Positions 31,358-40,359 are shown, numbered from the stretch's first letter. The stretch is DNA of 45,279 bases from an uncultured Clostridia bacterium (GCA_947166705.1 CAMVFE010000019.1:1-45279); one strand, 5' to 3'. Notes: generated by a model not told the origin, from the sequence alone. Made by a program: numbers and translations.

Positions 31358-34300
31358 ATGAGCTATGAGGATTTGATGAGCCGGATCGCCCGGGAAATTC
31401 CGGAGCTGGCGGGAAAGCTGAGCGCTCCCCGGGCGACCTATGTCAGATCTCTGAAAAAAACCTATATCACCTTCGAAAGCCAGGTGCTGGTGGAGGAGAA
31501 GCAGTTCCTCCGGCTGGAACGCATCCTGCGGGACGCTTTTCCCGGCCGGCCGCTGGCGGTGCGCGTGATGAGCCCCTCGCTCCGGGAAAGCTTTCTGCGG
31601 GACGTGGGCGCCTACCGCTCCGTGCTGACGGATTTCCTGAAGCGGAACTACCCCGGCATCGTCGCGTGGCTGCCGAATATCGACTGGAGCTGCCAGGGAA
31701 ACCGGGTCACGCTGACCTTTCCGGACGAGTTTTCCATGGACTTTGTGGGAAGAAACAATATCACCAACCGGCTTGCGACCGCCATCCGGGAGATTTTTGA
31801 CGCCCGGGTGATCGTGGAGACGACCGTGGCGGGGGACCGGGAGGCCCGGCTCGCCCGGATGCAGCGGGAGCGGCAGGAGTCCCTGCTGACCGTGACGCGG
31901 GCGGAGATGGCCGAGCGGTACGGCGGCGGCTACGACGCGGCGAAGCCGAAGGCCGAAAGGGCGGCCAGGAGCGCGGAGAAGAAGGAGCGGGCGCCCAGGG
32001 AGAAGGTCGCGGCGCCGGAGAAGGAAAAGAGCGCGGCGGAGACGGGAATCCCGATTCCGGAGATGAGCAGCGAGACCGTCAGCAAGCCGATCCTGGGCCG
32101 CGCCATCGCGGAGCATCCGACGGAAATCCGGAGCCTGAACGCCGAAAGCGGCCTCGTAACCGTTCAGGGCGACGTTTTCCTGATGGAGACCCGGGAACTG
32201 AAGGGCGGCGAGACGCTGCTGGTGACCTTTGCCGTCACCGACTACACCTCCTCCATCCTGTGCAAGTGCTTCCTGCGGTACCGGGCGCGCCGAGGCAGGA
32301 AGGGGGAGGAGGAAACCCTGCCCCCCATCACGGAGGAGGAGCGCAAAGCCGTGGCCGACCGGGTGGCCCGCATCCGGGAGGGCATGAACGCCAAAATCCG
32401 GGGAGAATGCCAGTACGACAGCTATTCCCGGGAGCTCGCCATCATGATCCGGGATATGGTGGAGATGAAAAAAGAGGTCCGGCAGGACACCGCGGAGGAG
32501 AAGCGGGTGGAGCTGCACCTTCATACCAACATGTCCACCATGGACGCGCTGACCCCGGTGGGCGAGCTGATCGACCGGGCGGTCCAGTGGGGGCATCCCG
32601 CCATCGCGGTGACGGACCACGGCGTGCTGCAGAGCTTTCCCGCGGCCTTCCGGGCGGCGAAGGGAAGAATCAAGCTGATTCCGGGCTGCGAGGGCTACCT
32701 GATCGACGAGCAGGACATCGTGGAAAGGGCGGGAGACGAACCCTACGACGGCCCGATCGTCGTGCTGGACTTTGAGAGCACCGGGCTGAACACCTCAGGC
32801 GCCCGGATTATCGAGATCGGCGCGGTGCGGCTGGAGAAGGGCACCATCACGGACCAGTTCCAGGAGCTGGTGGACCCCGGAGAGCCGCTGAAGCCGAAGA
32901 TCACGGAAGTGACGAATATCACCGACGCCATGCTGAGCGGAAAGCCCCGGGCGGAGGAGATGCTGCCGAAGCTGATGGACTTCATCGGCGACTGCCCCAT
33001 CGCGGCGCATAACAGCGCCTTTGACGCGGCGCTCCTGCAGGCGGAGCTGAAGCGGCTGGGCCGGAGCTTCAGCAATCCGGTGCTTGACACGCTGACCTAT
33101 GCGCGGAAGCTCTATCCGGAGCTGAAGTCCTTCCGGCTGAAGGCCCTGTGCAAGCACCTGGGCGTCAGCCTGAAGAACGCGCACCGGGCCGTGCATGACG
33201 CCACGGCCACCGCACACTGCCTCCAGCGGATGTTCGAGGAGACGGCGGAGCGGTACCCGGAGATCCGCAGCTTCCGGGATCTGAACCAAAAGCTGCGGGG
33301 CGGCGCCATCGGCTCGAGCTGGCATATCATCCTGCTAGCGAAAAACCGGACGGGGCTGGTGAACCTGAACCGGCTCGTCTCCATCTCCCACCTGGAATAC
33401 TTCCGCCGGCAGCCCCATATGCCCCGGGAGGTCATCCGGAAATACCGGGAGGGCCTGATCCTGGGCAGCGCCTGCGAGGCGGGGGAGCTGTTCCGGGCGG
33501 TGCTGGCGGGCGAGGACATGGAAAAGCTGAAGGAAATCGCTTCCTTCTATGATTACCTGGAGATTCAGCCCATCGGCAACAACGCCTTCCTGCTGCGGGA
33601 GGACTATGTGAAGAGCGAGGAGGACCTGCGGGAGCTGAACCGGGTCATCGTCCGGCTCGGCGAGGAAACGGGAAAGCCCGTGGTCGCGACGGGGGACGTG
33701 CACTTCCTCGACCCCAAGGACGCGGTGGGACGGGCCATCATCCAGGCCGGCATGGACTATCCGGACGCGGACCAGCAGCCGCCCCTCTATTTCAAAACGA
33801 CCGACGAGATGCTGCGGGAATTCAGCTACCTGGGGGAGGAAAAGGCCCGTGAGGTGGTCATCGACAATCCCCGGAGGATCGCCGAAATGGTGGAGCCCAT
33901 CAGCCTGTTCCCGAAGCATCCCCGGGGAGAGGACACCTTCCAGCCCTACTGGGACGACGCGGAGGACAACATCCAGCGCATGACCTGGGATACGGCGGAG
34001 GAGATGTACGGCTCCCCGCTGCCGGAGATCGTCGAGGCCCGGCTGAAAAAGGAGCTGAAGTCCATCGTCGGGTACGGCTACTGCACGCTGTACAATATCG
34101 CCCAGAAGCTGGTTTCCCGCTCCCTGGAGGACGGCTACCTGGTTGGCTCCCGGGGATCCGTGGGCTCCAGCCTCGTGGCGCGCATGTGCGGGATCACCGA
34201 GGTCAACGCGCTTCCGCCCCACTACCGGTGCCCCCGGTGCCACCGGGGCTACTTCGACGTGGACCGGAGCCGCTACCACGTGGGCGTCGACCTGCCGGAC

Positions 34301-35809
34301 CGGGACTGCCCCTCCTGCGGAAAGAAGCTGACGAAGGACGGCTTCGACATTCCCTTCGAGGTGTTCCTCGGATTCGAGGGCGACAAGGTGCCGGATATCG
34401 ACCTGAACTTCTCCGGCGAATATCAGAACCGCGCGCACCACTACGTGGAGGAGCTTTTCGGCCACGACCATGTGTTCCGCGCGGGCACCATCTCCGGCCT
34501 GGCGGACAAGACGGCCTTCGGATACGCGCTGCACTACCTGGAGGACCGGGGCATCCAGGCGGGGAACGCGGAAAAGATGCGGCTGGCGGCGGAGTGCACC
34601 GGCGTCAAGCGGACCACCGGCCAGCATCCGGGCGGCATGGTGGTCGTGCCGCAGGAATACGACATCTGCGAGTTTACGGCGGTGCAGCATCCTGCGGACG
34701 ACCTGGAGAGCGACTTCACCACGACCCATTTCGATTTCAACTCCATGCACGACATCCTCGTGAAGCTGGACTGCCTGGGACACGACGACCCGACGATGAT
34801 GCACGAGCTGGAAAAGATCACGGGGGTGAATTTTCAGGAGGTTCCCCTGGACGACCCCGGGGTGCGGAGCCTGTTTACCTCCCCGGCGGCGCTGGGGGTG
34901 ACCCCGGAGGAAATCCTCTGCAACACGGGGACGTACGGCGTGCCGGAGTTCGGAACCGAGTTTGTCCGCGGTATGCTGCAGGACACGAAGCCCTGCACCA
35001 TGGAGGAGCTGCTGCGGATTTCCGGCCTGAGCCACGGGACGGACGTGTGGCTCGGCAACGCCAAGGACCTCATCAACGACGGCGTCGCCACCCTGAGCGA
35101 GTGCGTCTGCTGCCGCGACGATATCATGAACTACCTGATGGACAAGGGCGTTCAGCCGAAGCTGGCCTTCACGACGATGGAGAGCGTGCGCAAGGGCAAG
35201 GGCCTGAAGCCGGAGATGGAGCAGGCCATGGTGGAGGCCGGCGTGCCGGAATGGTTCATGGACAGCTGCCGGAAGATCAAATACATGTTCCCCAAGGGGC
35301 ACGCGGTGGCCTACGTCACCATGAGCCTGCGGGTCGCCTGGTTCAAGCTCCATGAGCCGCTGGCCTATTACTGCGCCTACTTCACGGTGCGGGGCGACGG
35401 CTTTGACGCGGGGACCATGATCCTTTCCCCGGATACCTGCCGGGAGCGGCTGCGGGAGATCCGCAATATGGATAAGCCCGGGGCGAAGGAGAAGGACATC
35501 GCCACCTGCCTGGAGCTGGTGCTGGAGATGAACATGCGGGGCATCCGCTTCCTGCCGGTGGACCTGTACCGGAGCGAGGTGACCCGCTTCGTGATCGAGG
35601 ACGGCAACATCCGCTGTCCCTTCACCAGCCTGAGCGGCCTGGGGGAGAACGCGGCGCAGCCCATCGTCGAAGCCCGGAAGCAGGGCGCTTTCCTGTCCGT
35701 GGAGGATCTGCGGCAGCGCGCGCGTCTCGGCTCCGGCGCCATCGAGCTGCTGCGGGCCCACGGCGCGCTGGAGGGGCTGAGCGAAACGAGCCAGATCAGC
35801 ATGTTCTGA
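31358..35809 (+). CDS. polC: DNA polymerase III alpha subunit, PolC type
   Basis: A 1483-residue replicative polymerase of low-GC-type Gram-positives, near the B. subtilis length (about 1437). Domains in order: an N-terminal region with an OB fold (to ~380), a PHP domain interrupted by the proofreading exonuclease (VELHLHTNMSTMDALTP at about 385; VVLDFESTGLN at about 468; HNSAFDAALL; HDATATAH), a zinc finger (CPRCHRG...CPSCGKK, about 957-990) and the palm with PDIDLNFSGEYQ (about 1012). The last is the catalytic Asp pair. The chain ends DLRQRARLGSGAIELLRAHGALEGL, the usual terminal region. It ends the operon begun at frr. The ribosome binding site is weak. Confidence 0.97.
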   Translation: MSYEDLMSRIAREIPELAGKLSAPRATYVRSLKKTYITFESQVLVEEKQFLRLERILRDAFPGRPLAVRVMSPSLRESFLRDVGAYRSVLTDFLKRNYPGIVAWLPNIDWSCQGNRVTLTFPDEFSMDFVGRNNITNRLATAIREIFDARVIVETTVAGDREARLARMQRERQESLLTVTRAEMAERYGGGYDAAKPKAERAARSAEKKERAPREKVAAPEKEKSAAETGIPIPEMSSETVSKPILGRAIAEHPTEIRSLNAESGLVTVQGDVFLMETRELKGGETLLVTFAVTDYTSSILCKCFLRYRARRGRKGEEETLPPITEEERKAVADRVARIREGMNAKIRGECQYDSYSRELAIMIRDMVEMKKEVRQDTAEEKRVELHLHTNMSTMDALTPVGELIDRAVQWGHPAIAVTDHGVLQSFPAAFRAAKGRIKLIPGCEGYLIDEQDIVERAGDEPYDGPIVVLDFESTGLNTSGARIIEIGAVRLEKGTITDQFQELVDPGEPLKPKITEVTNITDAMLSGKPRAEEMLPKLMDFIGDCPIAAHNSAFDAALLQAELKRLGRSFSNPVLDTLTYARKLYPELKSFRLKALCKHLGVSLKNAHRAVHDATATAHCLQRMFEETAERYPEIRSFRDLNQKLRGGAIGSSWHIILLAKNRTGLVNLNRLVSISHLEYFRRQPHMPREVIRKYREGLILGSACEAGELFRAVLAGEDMEKLKEIASFYDYLEIQPIGNNAFLLREDYVKSEEDLRELNRVIVRLGEETGKPVVATGDVHFLDPKDAVGRAIIQAGMDYPDADQQPPLYFKTTDEMLREFSYLGEEKAREVVIDNPRRIAEMVEPISLFPKHPRGEDTFQPYWDDAEDNIQRMTWDTAEEMYGSPLPEIVEARLKKELKSIVGYGYCTLYNIAQKLVSRSLEDGYLVGSRGSVGSSLVARMCGITEVNALPPHYRCPRCHRGYFDVDRSRYHVGVDLPDRDCPSCGKKLTKDGFDIPFEVFLGFEGDKVPDIDLNFSGEYQNRAHHYVEELFGHDHVFRAGTISGLADKTAFGYALHYLEDRGIQAGNAEKMRLAAECTGVKRTTGQHPGGMVVVPQEYDICEFTAVQHPADDLESDFTTTHFDFNSMHDILVKLDCLGHDDPTMMHELEKITGVNFQEVPLDDPGVRSLFTSPAALGVTPEEILCNTGTYGVPEFGTEFVRGMLQDTKPCTMEELLRISGLSHGTDVWLGNAKDLINDGVATLSECVCCRDDIMNYLMDKGVQPKLAFTTMESVRKGKGLKPEMEQAMVEAGVPEWFMDSCRKIKYMFPKGHAVAYVTMSLRVAWFKLHEPLAYYCAYFTVRGDGFDAGTMILSPDTCRERLREIRNMDKPGAKEKDIATCLELVLEMNMRGIRFLPVDLYRSEVTRFVIEDGNIRCPFTSLSGLGENAAQPIVEARKQGAFLSVEDLRQRARLGSGAIELLRAHGALEGLSETSQISMF

Positions 35810-35841
35810 CGCGCGCGCAGGCAGGGATGCAGCGCGCGCGT
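35808..35841 (+). other. GC-rich hairpin after polC
   Basis: GCGCGCGC arms at about 35810-35818 and 35832-35841 flank AGGCAGGGATGCA. No T-run follows, so it may stabilise the polC 3' end or terminate weakly before the DivIC-like gene. Confidence 0.45.
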
Positions 35842-35879
35842 GTCGAAAGAGAAAGGAAAGCGGAAAGGAGGCCGGAAGC

Positions 35880-36218
35880 ATGCACAGGACCATGAACTTC
35901 CGCAGGTTCGGATGGATCGTCGGCACCCTGCTGGCTGTCGCCGCGGCGCAGCTCTGGATCCTTTCTGGCCGGCTGGGCGCCAGCCGGCAGGAGGAGACGG
36001 CCCTCCGGGTGACGCTGAACCGGCTGGAGGATGAAAACAAGGAAATGGAAGCGGAGCTGAAGCTGGTGGATACGGAGGAATATATCGTTTCCAGCGCCGT
36101 GACGCAGTACGCTTTCATGAACCGGAACGACCTGCGCTTCCGCATCACCAACCCGGAGGCGCTTTATGCCTATACCGAGAACGAACTGAAAATACTCATG
36201 GATGAGCTGGCCGACTGA
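35880..36218 (+). CDS. DivIC/FtsB-like septum formation protein
   Basis: 112 residues with one transmembrane helix (WIVGTLLAVAAAQLWILSG, about 12-30), a coiled coil (EETALRVTLNRLEDENKEMEA, about 37-57) and a short periplasmic-side domain containing TEEYIVSSAVTQYAFMNRND. Single-TM proteins with a coiled coil and a (E)EYI...A motif are characteristic of DivIC/FtsB, which assemble with FtsL and DivIB at the division site. The gene lies ahead of a Ppx/GppA-family gene, as divIC often does in Firmicutes. AAGGAGG precedes the ATG. An alternative start at codon 5 is possible. No direct division motif proves the assignment. Confidence 0.65.
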   Translation: MHRTMNFRRFGWIVGTLLAVAAAQLWILSGRLGASRQEETALRVTLNRLEDENKEMEAELKLVDTEEYIVSSAVTQYAFMNRNDLRFRITNPEALYAYTENELKILMDELAD

Positions 36219-36285
36219 GGCCTTCCTTATCCGGGGACGCAGGCTGAACATCCCGGGCGGGCCGGAGAGCGAAACAGGAGGCAGC

Positions 36286-37200
36286 ATGCTGAAAGTCGCG
36301 GTGATCGGAATTGGATCCAACTCGGTTCGGATGCTGATCGCGGAGGTGGAGAAGGACGGATTCCGCCGCCTGACCCGCGACCGGGAGGGAACGCGGCTTT
36401 TTGCCGGGCTGGACGCGGCCGGGAACCTGCGGGAGGACAGCATGGAAAAGACCGCGGCCGCGGTGGCGCGCATGGCCGCGTCGGCCAGAAGGATCGGCTG
36501 CGACCGGCTGCATATCTTCGCGACCAGCGCCTCCCGGGACGCCCGGAACGGGGAGCGGTTCCTGGGGCTGCTGCGGGAAAAAACCGGCGCGGAGGCAGAG
36601 ATCGTGTCCGGCGAGGAGGAAGCGGTGCTGAGCTTCCTGGGGGCGACCGACCTGGCGGGGGGAGGCGTTCCCTGCGGCGTGGTGGATATCGGCGGGGGAA
36701 GCACGGAGCTGGTGATCGGGCAGGGCGCCCGCATCGACGCGGCCTTCTCATGCCAGATGGGCGCGGTACGCCTGTTCCAGCGCCTGCCGATCCGGCGCCG
36801 GGAGGATATGGCCGCCGTGGAAGCGGAGGCGGAGCGGATTCTGCGGGAGAAATGGCAGTCGATGCGCATGCCCCCCGTGCCGGAAAGCTGGATCGGAACC
36901 GGCGGAACCTTTACGGCGCTGGCGGCGCTGTACCGCGGCGTGCCGTGGACGGACCGGACGTATATGCACGGAACCTGCCTGCCCCGGGACAGCATCCGGG
37001 AGATCGGCGAAAAGCTGGCGGGCATGACGCCGGAGGAGCGGCTGAAGCTGGAGGGGCTGCAGCCCAGCCGGGCGGACATCGTCGTCCACGGGATCTGCAT
37101 CCTGCTGGCGGTGATGAAGCACCTGGGAAGGGACCGGATCCGGGTCAGCGAGTACGGAAACCTGGACGGATATATCCGGAAGCATTACTTCGAATGCTGA
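36286..37200 (+). CDS. Ppx/GppA-family phosphatase
   Basis: 304 residues of the ASKHA fold, equal to the catalytic N-terminal half of exopolyphosphatases; the C-terminal HD-like domain of long Ppx is absent. Family motifs are AVIGIGSNSVRMLIAEV, FATSASRDARNGERFL, GEEEAVLSFLGA, the P-loop CGVVDIGGGSTELVIG and GTGGTFTALAAL. The enzyme hydrolyses polyphosphate or pppGpp; which substrate is used cannot be told. The ATG at 36286 follows AGGAGG; an in-frame ATG 28 codons upstream overlaps the DivIC-like gene and has no ribosome binding site. It is the last gene before an intergenic region. Confidence 0.9.
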   Translation: MLKVAVIGIGSNSVRMLIAEVEKDGFRRLTRDREGTRLFAGLDAAGNLREDSMEKTAAAVARMAASARRIGCDRLHIFATSASRDARNGERFLGLLREKTGAEAEIVSGEEEAVLSFLGATDLAGGGVPCGVVDIGGGSTELVIGQGARIDAAFSCQMGAVRLFQRLPIRRREDMAAVEAEAERILREKWQSMRMPPVPESWIGTGGTFTALAALYRGVPWTDRTYMHGTCLPRDSIREIGEKLAGMTPEERLKLEGLQPSRADIVVHGICILLAVMKHLGRDRIRVSEYGNLDGYIRKHYFEC

Positions 37201-37250
37201 GGAAGCCTTTCCCGAGCGGGGGAAGGGCGGGCGCGGAAAAACGGACGCTG

Positions 37251-37271
37251 CCGGAAGCGGCCGCTTTCCGG
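37251..37271 (+). other. Hairpin downstream of the Ppx/GppA gene
   Basis: CCGGAAGCGG (37251-37260) pairs with CCGCTTTCCGG (37261-37271) with one bulged T. It may be a weak terminator without a T-run. A second small dyad (GAAACG/CGTTTC) lies at 37298-37312. No gene is seen in 37201-37340. Confidence 0.5.
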
Positions 37272-37351
37272 GCTTTCGGCGAAGGCTGTGCAGAAACGAA
37301 ACGCGCCGTTTCCGCGCGGCCGAAAACTTTTATATTTTTATCAGAATAAAT

Positions 37352-37368
37352 ATTGACTTTCTTTGACC
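37352..37368 (-). promoter_or_regulatory. CtsR-like operator
   Basis: On the minus strand GGTCAAA-GAA-AGTCAAT (37368-37352) matches the CtsR tandem heptamer RGTCAAA-N3-RGTCAAA with one end mismatch. It overlaps the -35 box and spacer of the hsp20 promoter, so CtsR binding would block transcription until heat shock. Confidence 0.8.
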
Positions 37369-37381
37369 TTTAGGATATAAT
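37353..37381 (+). promoter_or_regulatory. Promoter of hsp20
   Basis: TTGACT (37353-37358), a 17-bp spacer, then a perfect TATAAT (37376-37381). The start point would be near 37388, leaving a leader of about 110 nt. Confidence 0.88.
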
Positions 37382-37414
37382 ACAGTCACCATCAAGGAAA
37401 GGGGATCGGAAGAG

Positions 37415-37482
37415 CTCCGGACCGGGATGGTAGGAATGCGACCCTGCAAGCGAGGCGGCGAACCTGGCGCACAAGGCCGGAG
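37415..37482 (+). other. Closed RNA stem in the hsp20 leader
   Basis: CTCCGG (37415-37420) is complementary to CCGGAG (37477-37482), enclosing 56 nt of GC-rich sequence just upstream of the GGAGG ribosome binding site. It could modulate translation with temperature, but no known thermometer signature is visible. Confidence 0.4.
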
Positions 37483-37499
37483 AATTGGAGGTTTGCTTG

Positions 37500-37952
37500 A
37501 TGAGTACTTTTCTTCCTGCTGTGTTTGGTGAGAATCTGCTGGATGTGTTTGATGATTTTGACCGTGATTTCTTCCGCGGCTTCGGCCGTCCCGAGCATGT
37601 GCTCTACGGCAAGAACGCCGCAAGGATGATGAAGACCGACGTGAAGGAAACGGATGAAGGCTACGAGGTGGATGTGGAACTGCCCGGCTTCCGGAAGGAC
37701 GAGATCAAGCTGGAGCTGAACAACGGGTACCTGACCATCTCCGCGGAGAAGAACCTTCAGAAGGAGAGCAAGGACAGGATGCTGCGCCAGGAGCGCTATA
37801 CCGGCACCATGCAGCGCAGCTTCTACGTGGGCGAGAGCATCACGGAGGAGGATATCAAAGCCAGATATGAGGACGGCGTGCTGAGCCTGCGCCTTCCGAA
37901 GAAGGACGCCGTGAAGGTTCCTGAAAAGAAGCAGATCCTGATCGAAGGATAA
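37500..37952 (+). CDS. hsp20: Small heat-shock protein, Hsp20/alpha-crystallin family
   Basis: 150 residues. It is an ATP-independent holdase chaperone forming oligomers in the cytosol. The alpha-crystallin domain spans about 45-145: VKETDEGYEVDVELPGFRK, LNNGYLTISAEKN, and the conserved YEDGVLSLRLPKK. The C-terminal KKQILIEG carries the I-x-I motif that links dimers. GGAGG lies 8 nt before the ATG at 37500; a TTG five codons earlier is part of the ribosome binding site. It has its own promoter with a CtsR-like box and a terminator, so it is a single-gene heat-shock unit. Confidence 0.95.
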   Translation: MSTFLPAVFGENLLDVFDDFDRDFFRGFGRPEHVLYGKNAARMMKTDVKETDEGYEVDVELPGFRKDEIKLELNNGYLTISAEKNLQKESKDRMLRQERYTGTMQRSFYVGESITEEDIKARYEDGVLSLRLPKKDAVKVPEKKQILIEG

Positions 37953-37962
37953 ACACGGACTG

Positions 37963-37999
37963 AAAAAGCCCGCCGGAGTCAAATCCGGCGGGCTTTTTT
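37963..37999. terminator. Bidirectional terminator between hsp20 and the DegV gene
   Basis: AAAAAGCCCGCCGGA (37963-37977), loop GTCAAA, TCCGGCGGGC (37984-37993), then six T. The A-run and T-run make it effective for both convergent genes. Confidence 0.92.
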
Positions 38000-38009
38000 G
38001 CGGCAAAAA

Positions 38010-38879
38010 TCAGATGGTTCTTTCCTTCCCCAGGAAGGTGATGGCCAGGGTCCCCGGGCCGCAGTGGGCGCCGATGACGGGGCCGATGGGATCGATCCGG
38101 ATCTGCAGGTCCGGAATTTTTTTCAGCGCCAGGGCCTTCAGCTCCGCCGCTTCCTCGGGCGCGTCCGCGTGCAGGATGATGACGGGGCTCTCTGCCGGAT
38201 CCGGCTGATACTCCACCAGCTTGTCCACGAGGACGTTCAGCGCCTTTTTCCGTCCCCGGACCTTGTCCACGCTCTGCAGGGTGCCGTCCCGGGCTTCGGT
38301 GATGACCGGCTTGATGTCCAGCATGGAGCCGAAGGCCGCCGCGGTGGGGGAGATCCGCCCGCCACGCTTCAGATATTTCAGGTCGTCCACGGTGAACCAG
38401 CCGTGGGCGCGGAGCTTGTTTTTCTCCAGCCAGTCCGCCACCTCTTCGATGGGCGCGCCGGCGCGGTAGAGCTCATGCGCCTTCAGGGCCAGAAGCGTCA
38501 GCGGCGCGGAAATGGTCAGCGTGTCCACGATGATGAACGTCCGCTCCGGATATTTTTCCAGCAGGCGCTCCCGCGCGGCGCGGGCCGCCTGGATCGTGCA
38601 GCTCATCTTGCTGGAGAAGGCGACGAAGAGCAGGTCCTTCTCCTTCAGGATCGGCTCGAAATATTCGATATAATTCTCTTCGTTCAGCGCGGAGGTCACG
38701 GGAACCGCGCCGGCGCGCATCCGGTCATAGTAGCTCTTGTGGTCCAGCATCTGGCCCAGGTCGTCGAAATACTCCTTTCCGTCGAGGGCGTAGGGCATGT
38801 ACACGACGGGAATATCGTATTTTACCTTCAGGTCATAGGGCAGATCGCTGTCGCTGTCCATCATGAATACGTAGTCCAT
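38010..38879 (-). CDS. DegV family (FakB-type) fatty-acid-binding protein
   Basis: 289 residues. The family binds a single fatty acid; FakB members present it to the kinase FakA. Conserved segments are the opening DYVFMMDSDSDLPYDLKVKY, the binding-site Ser region in FVAFSSKMSCTIQAAR (SSKxS), VDTLTISAPLTLL, and RGGRISPTAAAFGSMLDIKPV. The ending GPVIGAHCGPGTLAITFLG carries the conserved G-x-H-x-GPG. GGGAGGA lies 6 nt before the ATG. It has its own promoter and is convergent with hsp20. No fakA is present here. Confidence 0.92.
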   Translation of the reverse strand: MDYVFMMDSDSDLPYDLKVKYDIPVVYMPYALDGKEYFDDLGQMLDHKSYYDRMRAGAVPVTSALNEENYIEYFEPILKEKDLLFVAFSSKMSCTIQAARAARERLLEKYPERTFIIVDTLTISAPLTLLALKAHELYRAGAPIEEVADWLEKNKLRAHGWFTVDDLKYLKRGGRISPTAAAFGSMLDIKPVITEARDGTLQSVDKVRGRKKALNVLVDKLVEYQPDPAESPVIILHADAPEEAAELKALALKKIPDLQIRIDPIGPVIGAHCGPGTLAITFLGKERTI

Positions 38880-38938
38880 TTTCCATCCTCCCTTTTCAGA
38901 GCAGAATCCTCCCCCGGATTCTTTCCGGAACCCAGATG

Positions 38939-38967
38939 ATTATAAGCCACGAAGGCTGAAAAAGCAA
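38939..38967 (-). promoter_or_regulatory. Promoter of the DegV gene
   Basis: On the minus strand, TTGCTT (38967-38962), a 17-bp spacer, then a perfect TATAAT (38944-38939). It lies about 60 bp upstream of the start codon. Confidence 0.8.
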
Positions 38968-38999
38968 GGGCGCGGCAGACTCGGAAGCCCGGGACGGCC

Positions 39000-40067
39000 T
39001 TATTCCGCTTCGGCGGGAAGCTCGGCGGGCAGGTCGGTGGGCAATTCTGTAGGAAGCTCGGCGGGCAGCCAGGGCGTGGGATCGAAGGCCAGCTCCTCGC
39101 AGAGCCAGCGGGTGCCGTCCGTGGTCAGATGGAGCACGTGGGAATTCCGGTAGGTATAGGCGACGGAGGCGTGCCGGTAATCCAGGAAGCGGGAGGCGTC
39201 CTTCATCTCATAGAGGCGGGGGGCGTTGGTCACAATAACCAGGTCGGGGTCGATTGCCCGGTAGAGGGCGGAGACCATGTGCTGCTTTCCGTGGTGGGGG
39301 TAGCGGAGGATATCCGCCTTCAGCGCCGCCGGATCCAGCGCGTCCGCCAGCTGCTGCTGGCCGGGGAGCTCGATGTCCGCGAGGGAGAGGAAGGAGGCAT
39401 CCCCGTAGCCGACCATGAACGCCGCGCTGCGGTTGTTCAGGGTCTCGTCCTCGCTGCACTTCAGCCAGGCCGTGAAGGTCACCAGCCCGTCCCCCATGGA
39501 CAGGATTTCCTCATCGCCGAAGGTGCCGACCGGAATGCCGTTTCCCTTGCAGTACTCCATGGCGGCGGCCATGTGCGCCGTTTCCCCCTCGGGGAAGCAG
39601 ACGAGCAGCTCCCCGACCGGCGCGGCCTCGTCGATGCTGTAAAGGCCGTTGAGATGGTCGTGGTGGGGATGGGTGTTGATGAGCCGGTCAATGTGGTCGA
39701 TGCCCAGGTATTTCAGCAGGGGAACCGTGTCCAGCCGGGCGCGCTCATCACCGCAGTCCAGCATCCAGACCTGCCCTTGGTACAGGAAGATGGCCGCGTC
39801 CTGGTCCCGGATGGGCGGGAACCAGATTTCCAGCAGGTCATCCTCCCCGGAAAAGGCGAAATCCGGACAGGCGTCCGGGTCGTGAATCCGGTCGATGACG
39901 CGGGGAAGGGAAGCATCCCCTCCGTCGGAGCCGGCCCGGGAGAGCAGCTCCTGCAGGACCGAGGCCGGAGCCGGGGACGCCGCGGGAGCGGGGGATTCCG
40001 CGGAGGCGGAAAAACAAAGGGCCGGGAGGGTCAAAAGAAGCAGGGTCAGGAAAAGTGTTTTTTTCAC
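39000..40067 (-). CDS. Exported metallo-beta-lactamase-fold hydrolase
   Basis: 355 residues, starting at GTG 40067 behind AAAGGA. A signal peptide (residues ~1-22, LFLTLLLLTLPALCFSASAE) and a Pro/Ala linker precede an MBL domain of the ComEC/Rec2 C-terminal type. Metal motifs are THPHHDH (HxHxDH), the later D in SLADIE, and RYPHHGKQHM. It ends in a Pro- and Glu-rich tail of ELPxE/DLP repeats (about residues 333-355), perhaps a wall-facing linker. Substrate is unknown; candidates are extracellular nucleic acids or phosphodiesters. It is divergent from rpoB and 120 bp upstream of the DegV gene. Confidence 0.82.
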   Translation of the reverse strand: MKKTLFLTLLLLTLPALCFSASAESPAPAASPAPASVLQELLSRAGSDGGDASLPRVIDRIHDPDACPDFAFSGEDDLLEIWFPPIRDQDAAIFLYQGQVWMLDCGDERARLDTVPLLKYLGIDHIDRLINTHPHHDHLNGLYSIDEAAPVGELLVCFPEGETAHMAAAMEYCKGNGIPVGTFGDEEILSMGDGLVTFTAWLKCSEDETLNNRSAAFMVGYGDASFLSLADIELPGQQQLADALDPAALKADILRYPHHGKQHMVSALYRAIDPDLVIVTNAPRLYEMKDASRFLDYRHASVAYTYRNSHVLHLTTDGTRWLCEELAFDPTPWLPAELPTELPTDLPAELPAEAE

Positions 40068-40088
40068 TACGGGGTCCTTTCCGAAAAG

Positions 40089-40115
40089 CAAATCCGGGAA
40101 TTTTTCCCGGATTTG
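40089..40115. repeat. Perfect inverted repeat between the MBL gene and rpoB
   Basis: CAAATCCGGGAA (40089-40100), TTT, TTCCCGGATTTG (40104-40115), a 12-bp arm dyad. It is 21 bp upstream of the MBL start and 30 bp from the rpoB -35. It may be an operator or an mRNA leader hairpin for the MBL gene. Confidence 0.7.
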
Positions 40116-40144
40116 AGAAAATTTTGGTTTCGAGCCGGAAAATG

Positions 40145-40173
40145 TTGACAAGCGGGTTTCCTCATGGTAAAAT
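40145..40173 (+). promoter_or_regulatory. Promoter of rpoBC
   Basis: A perfect -35 TTGACA (40145-40150), a 17-bp spacer, then TAAAAT (40168-40173). Transcription would begin near 40180, giving a leader of about 180 nt before rpoB in which no gene was found. Confidence 0.85.
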
Positions 40174-40359
40174 TTATGATTGCATCAGTATCGGATCGAT
40201 GCTGGCTTGCATTTTTGTGCTTTGCTATTTTACACAGATTCGGTGAGAATTGCAAGGGCAAAATGGAAGGGATGCGCCGGACGGCGGAAACGCGGCCCGC
40301 GCGGACGTTCCGGCAGCACGCAGATACCGGGCGGACAGAAATAAGGGGTGATTTGCTTC

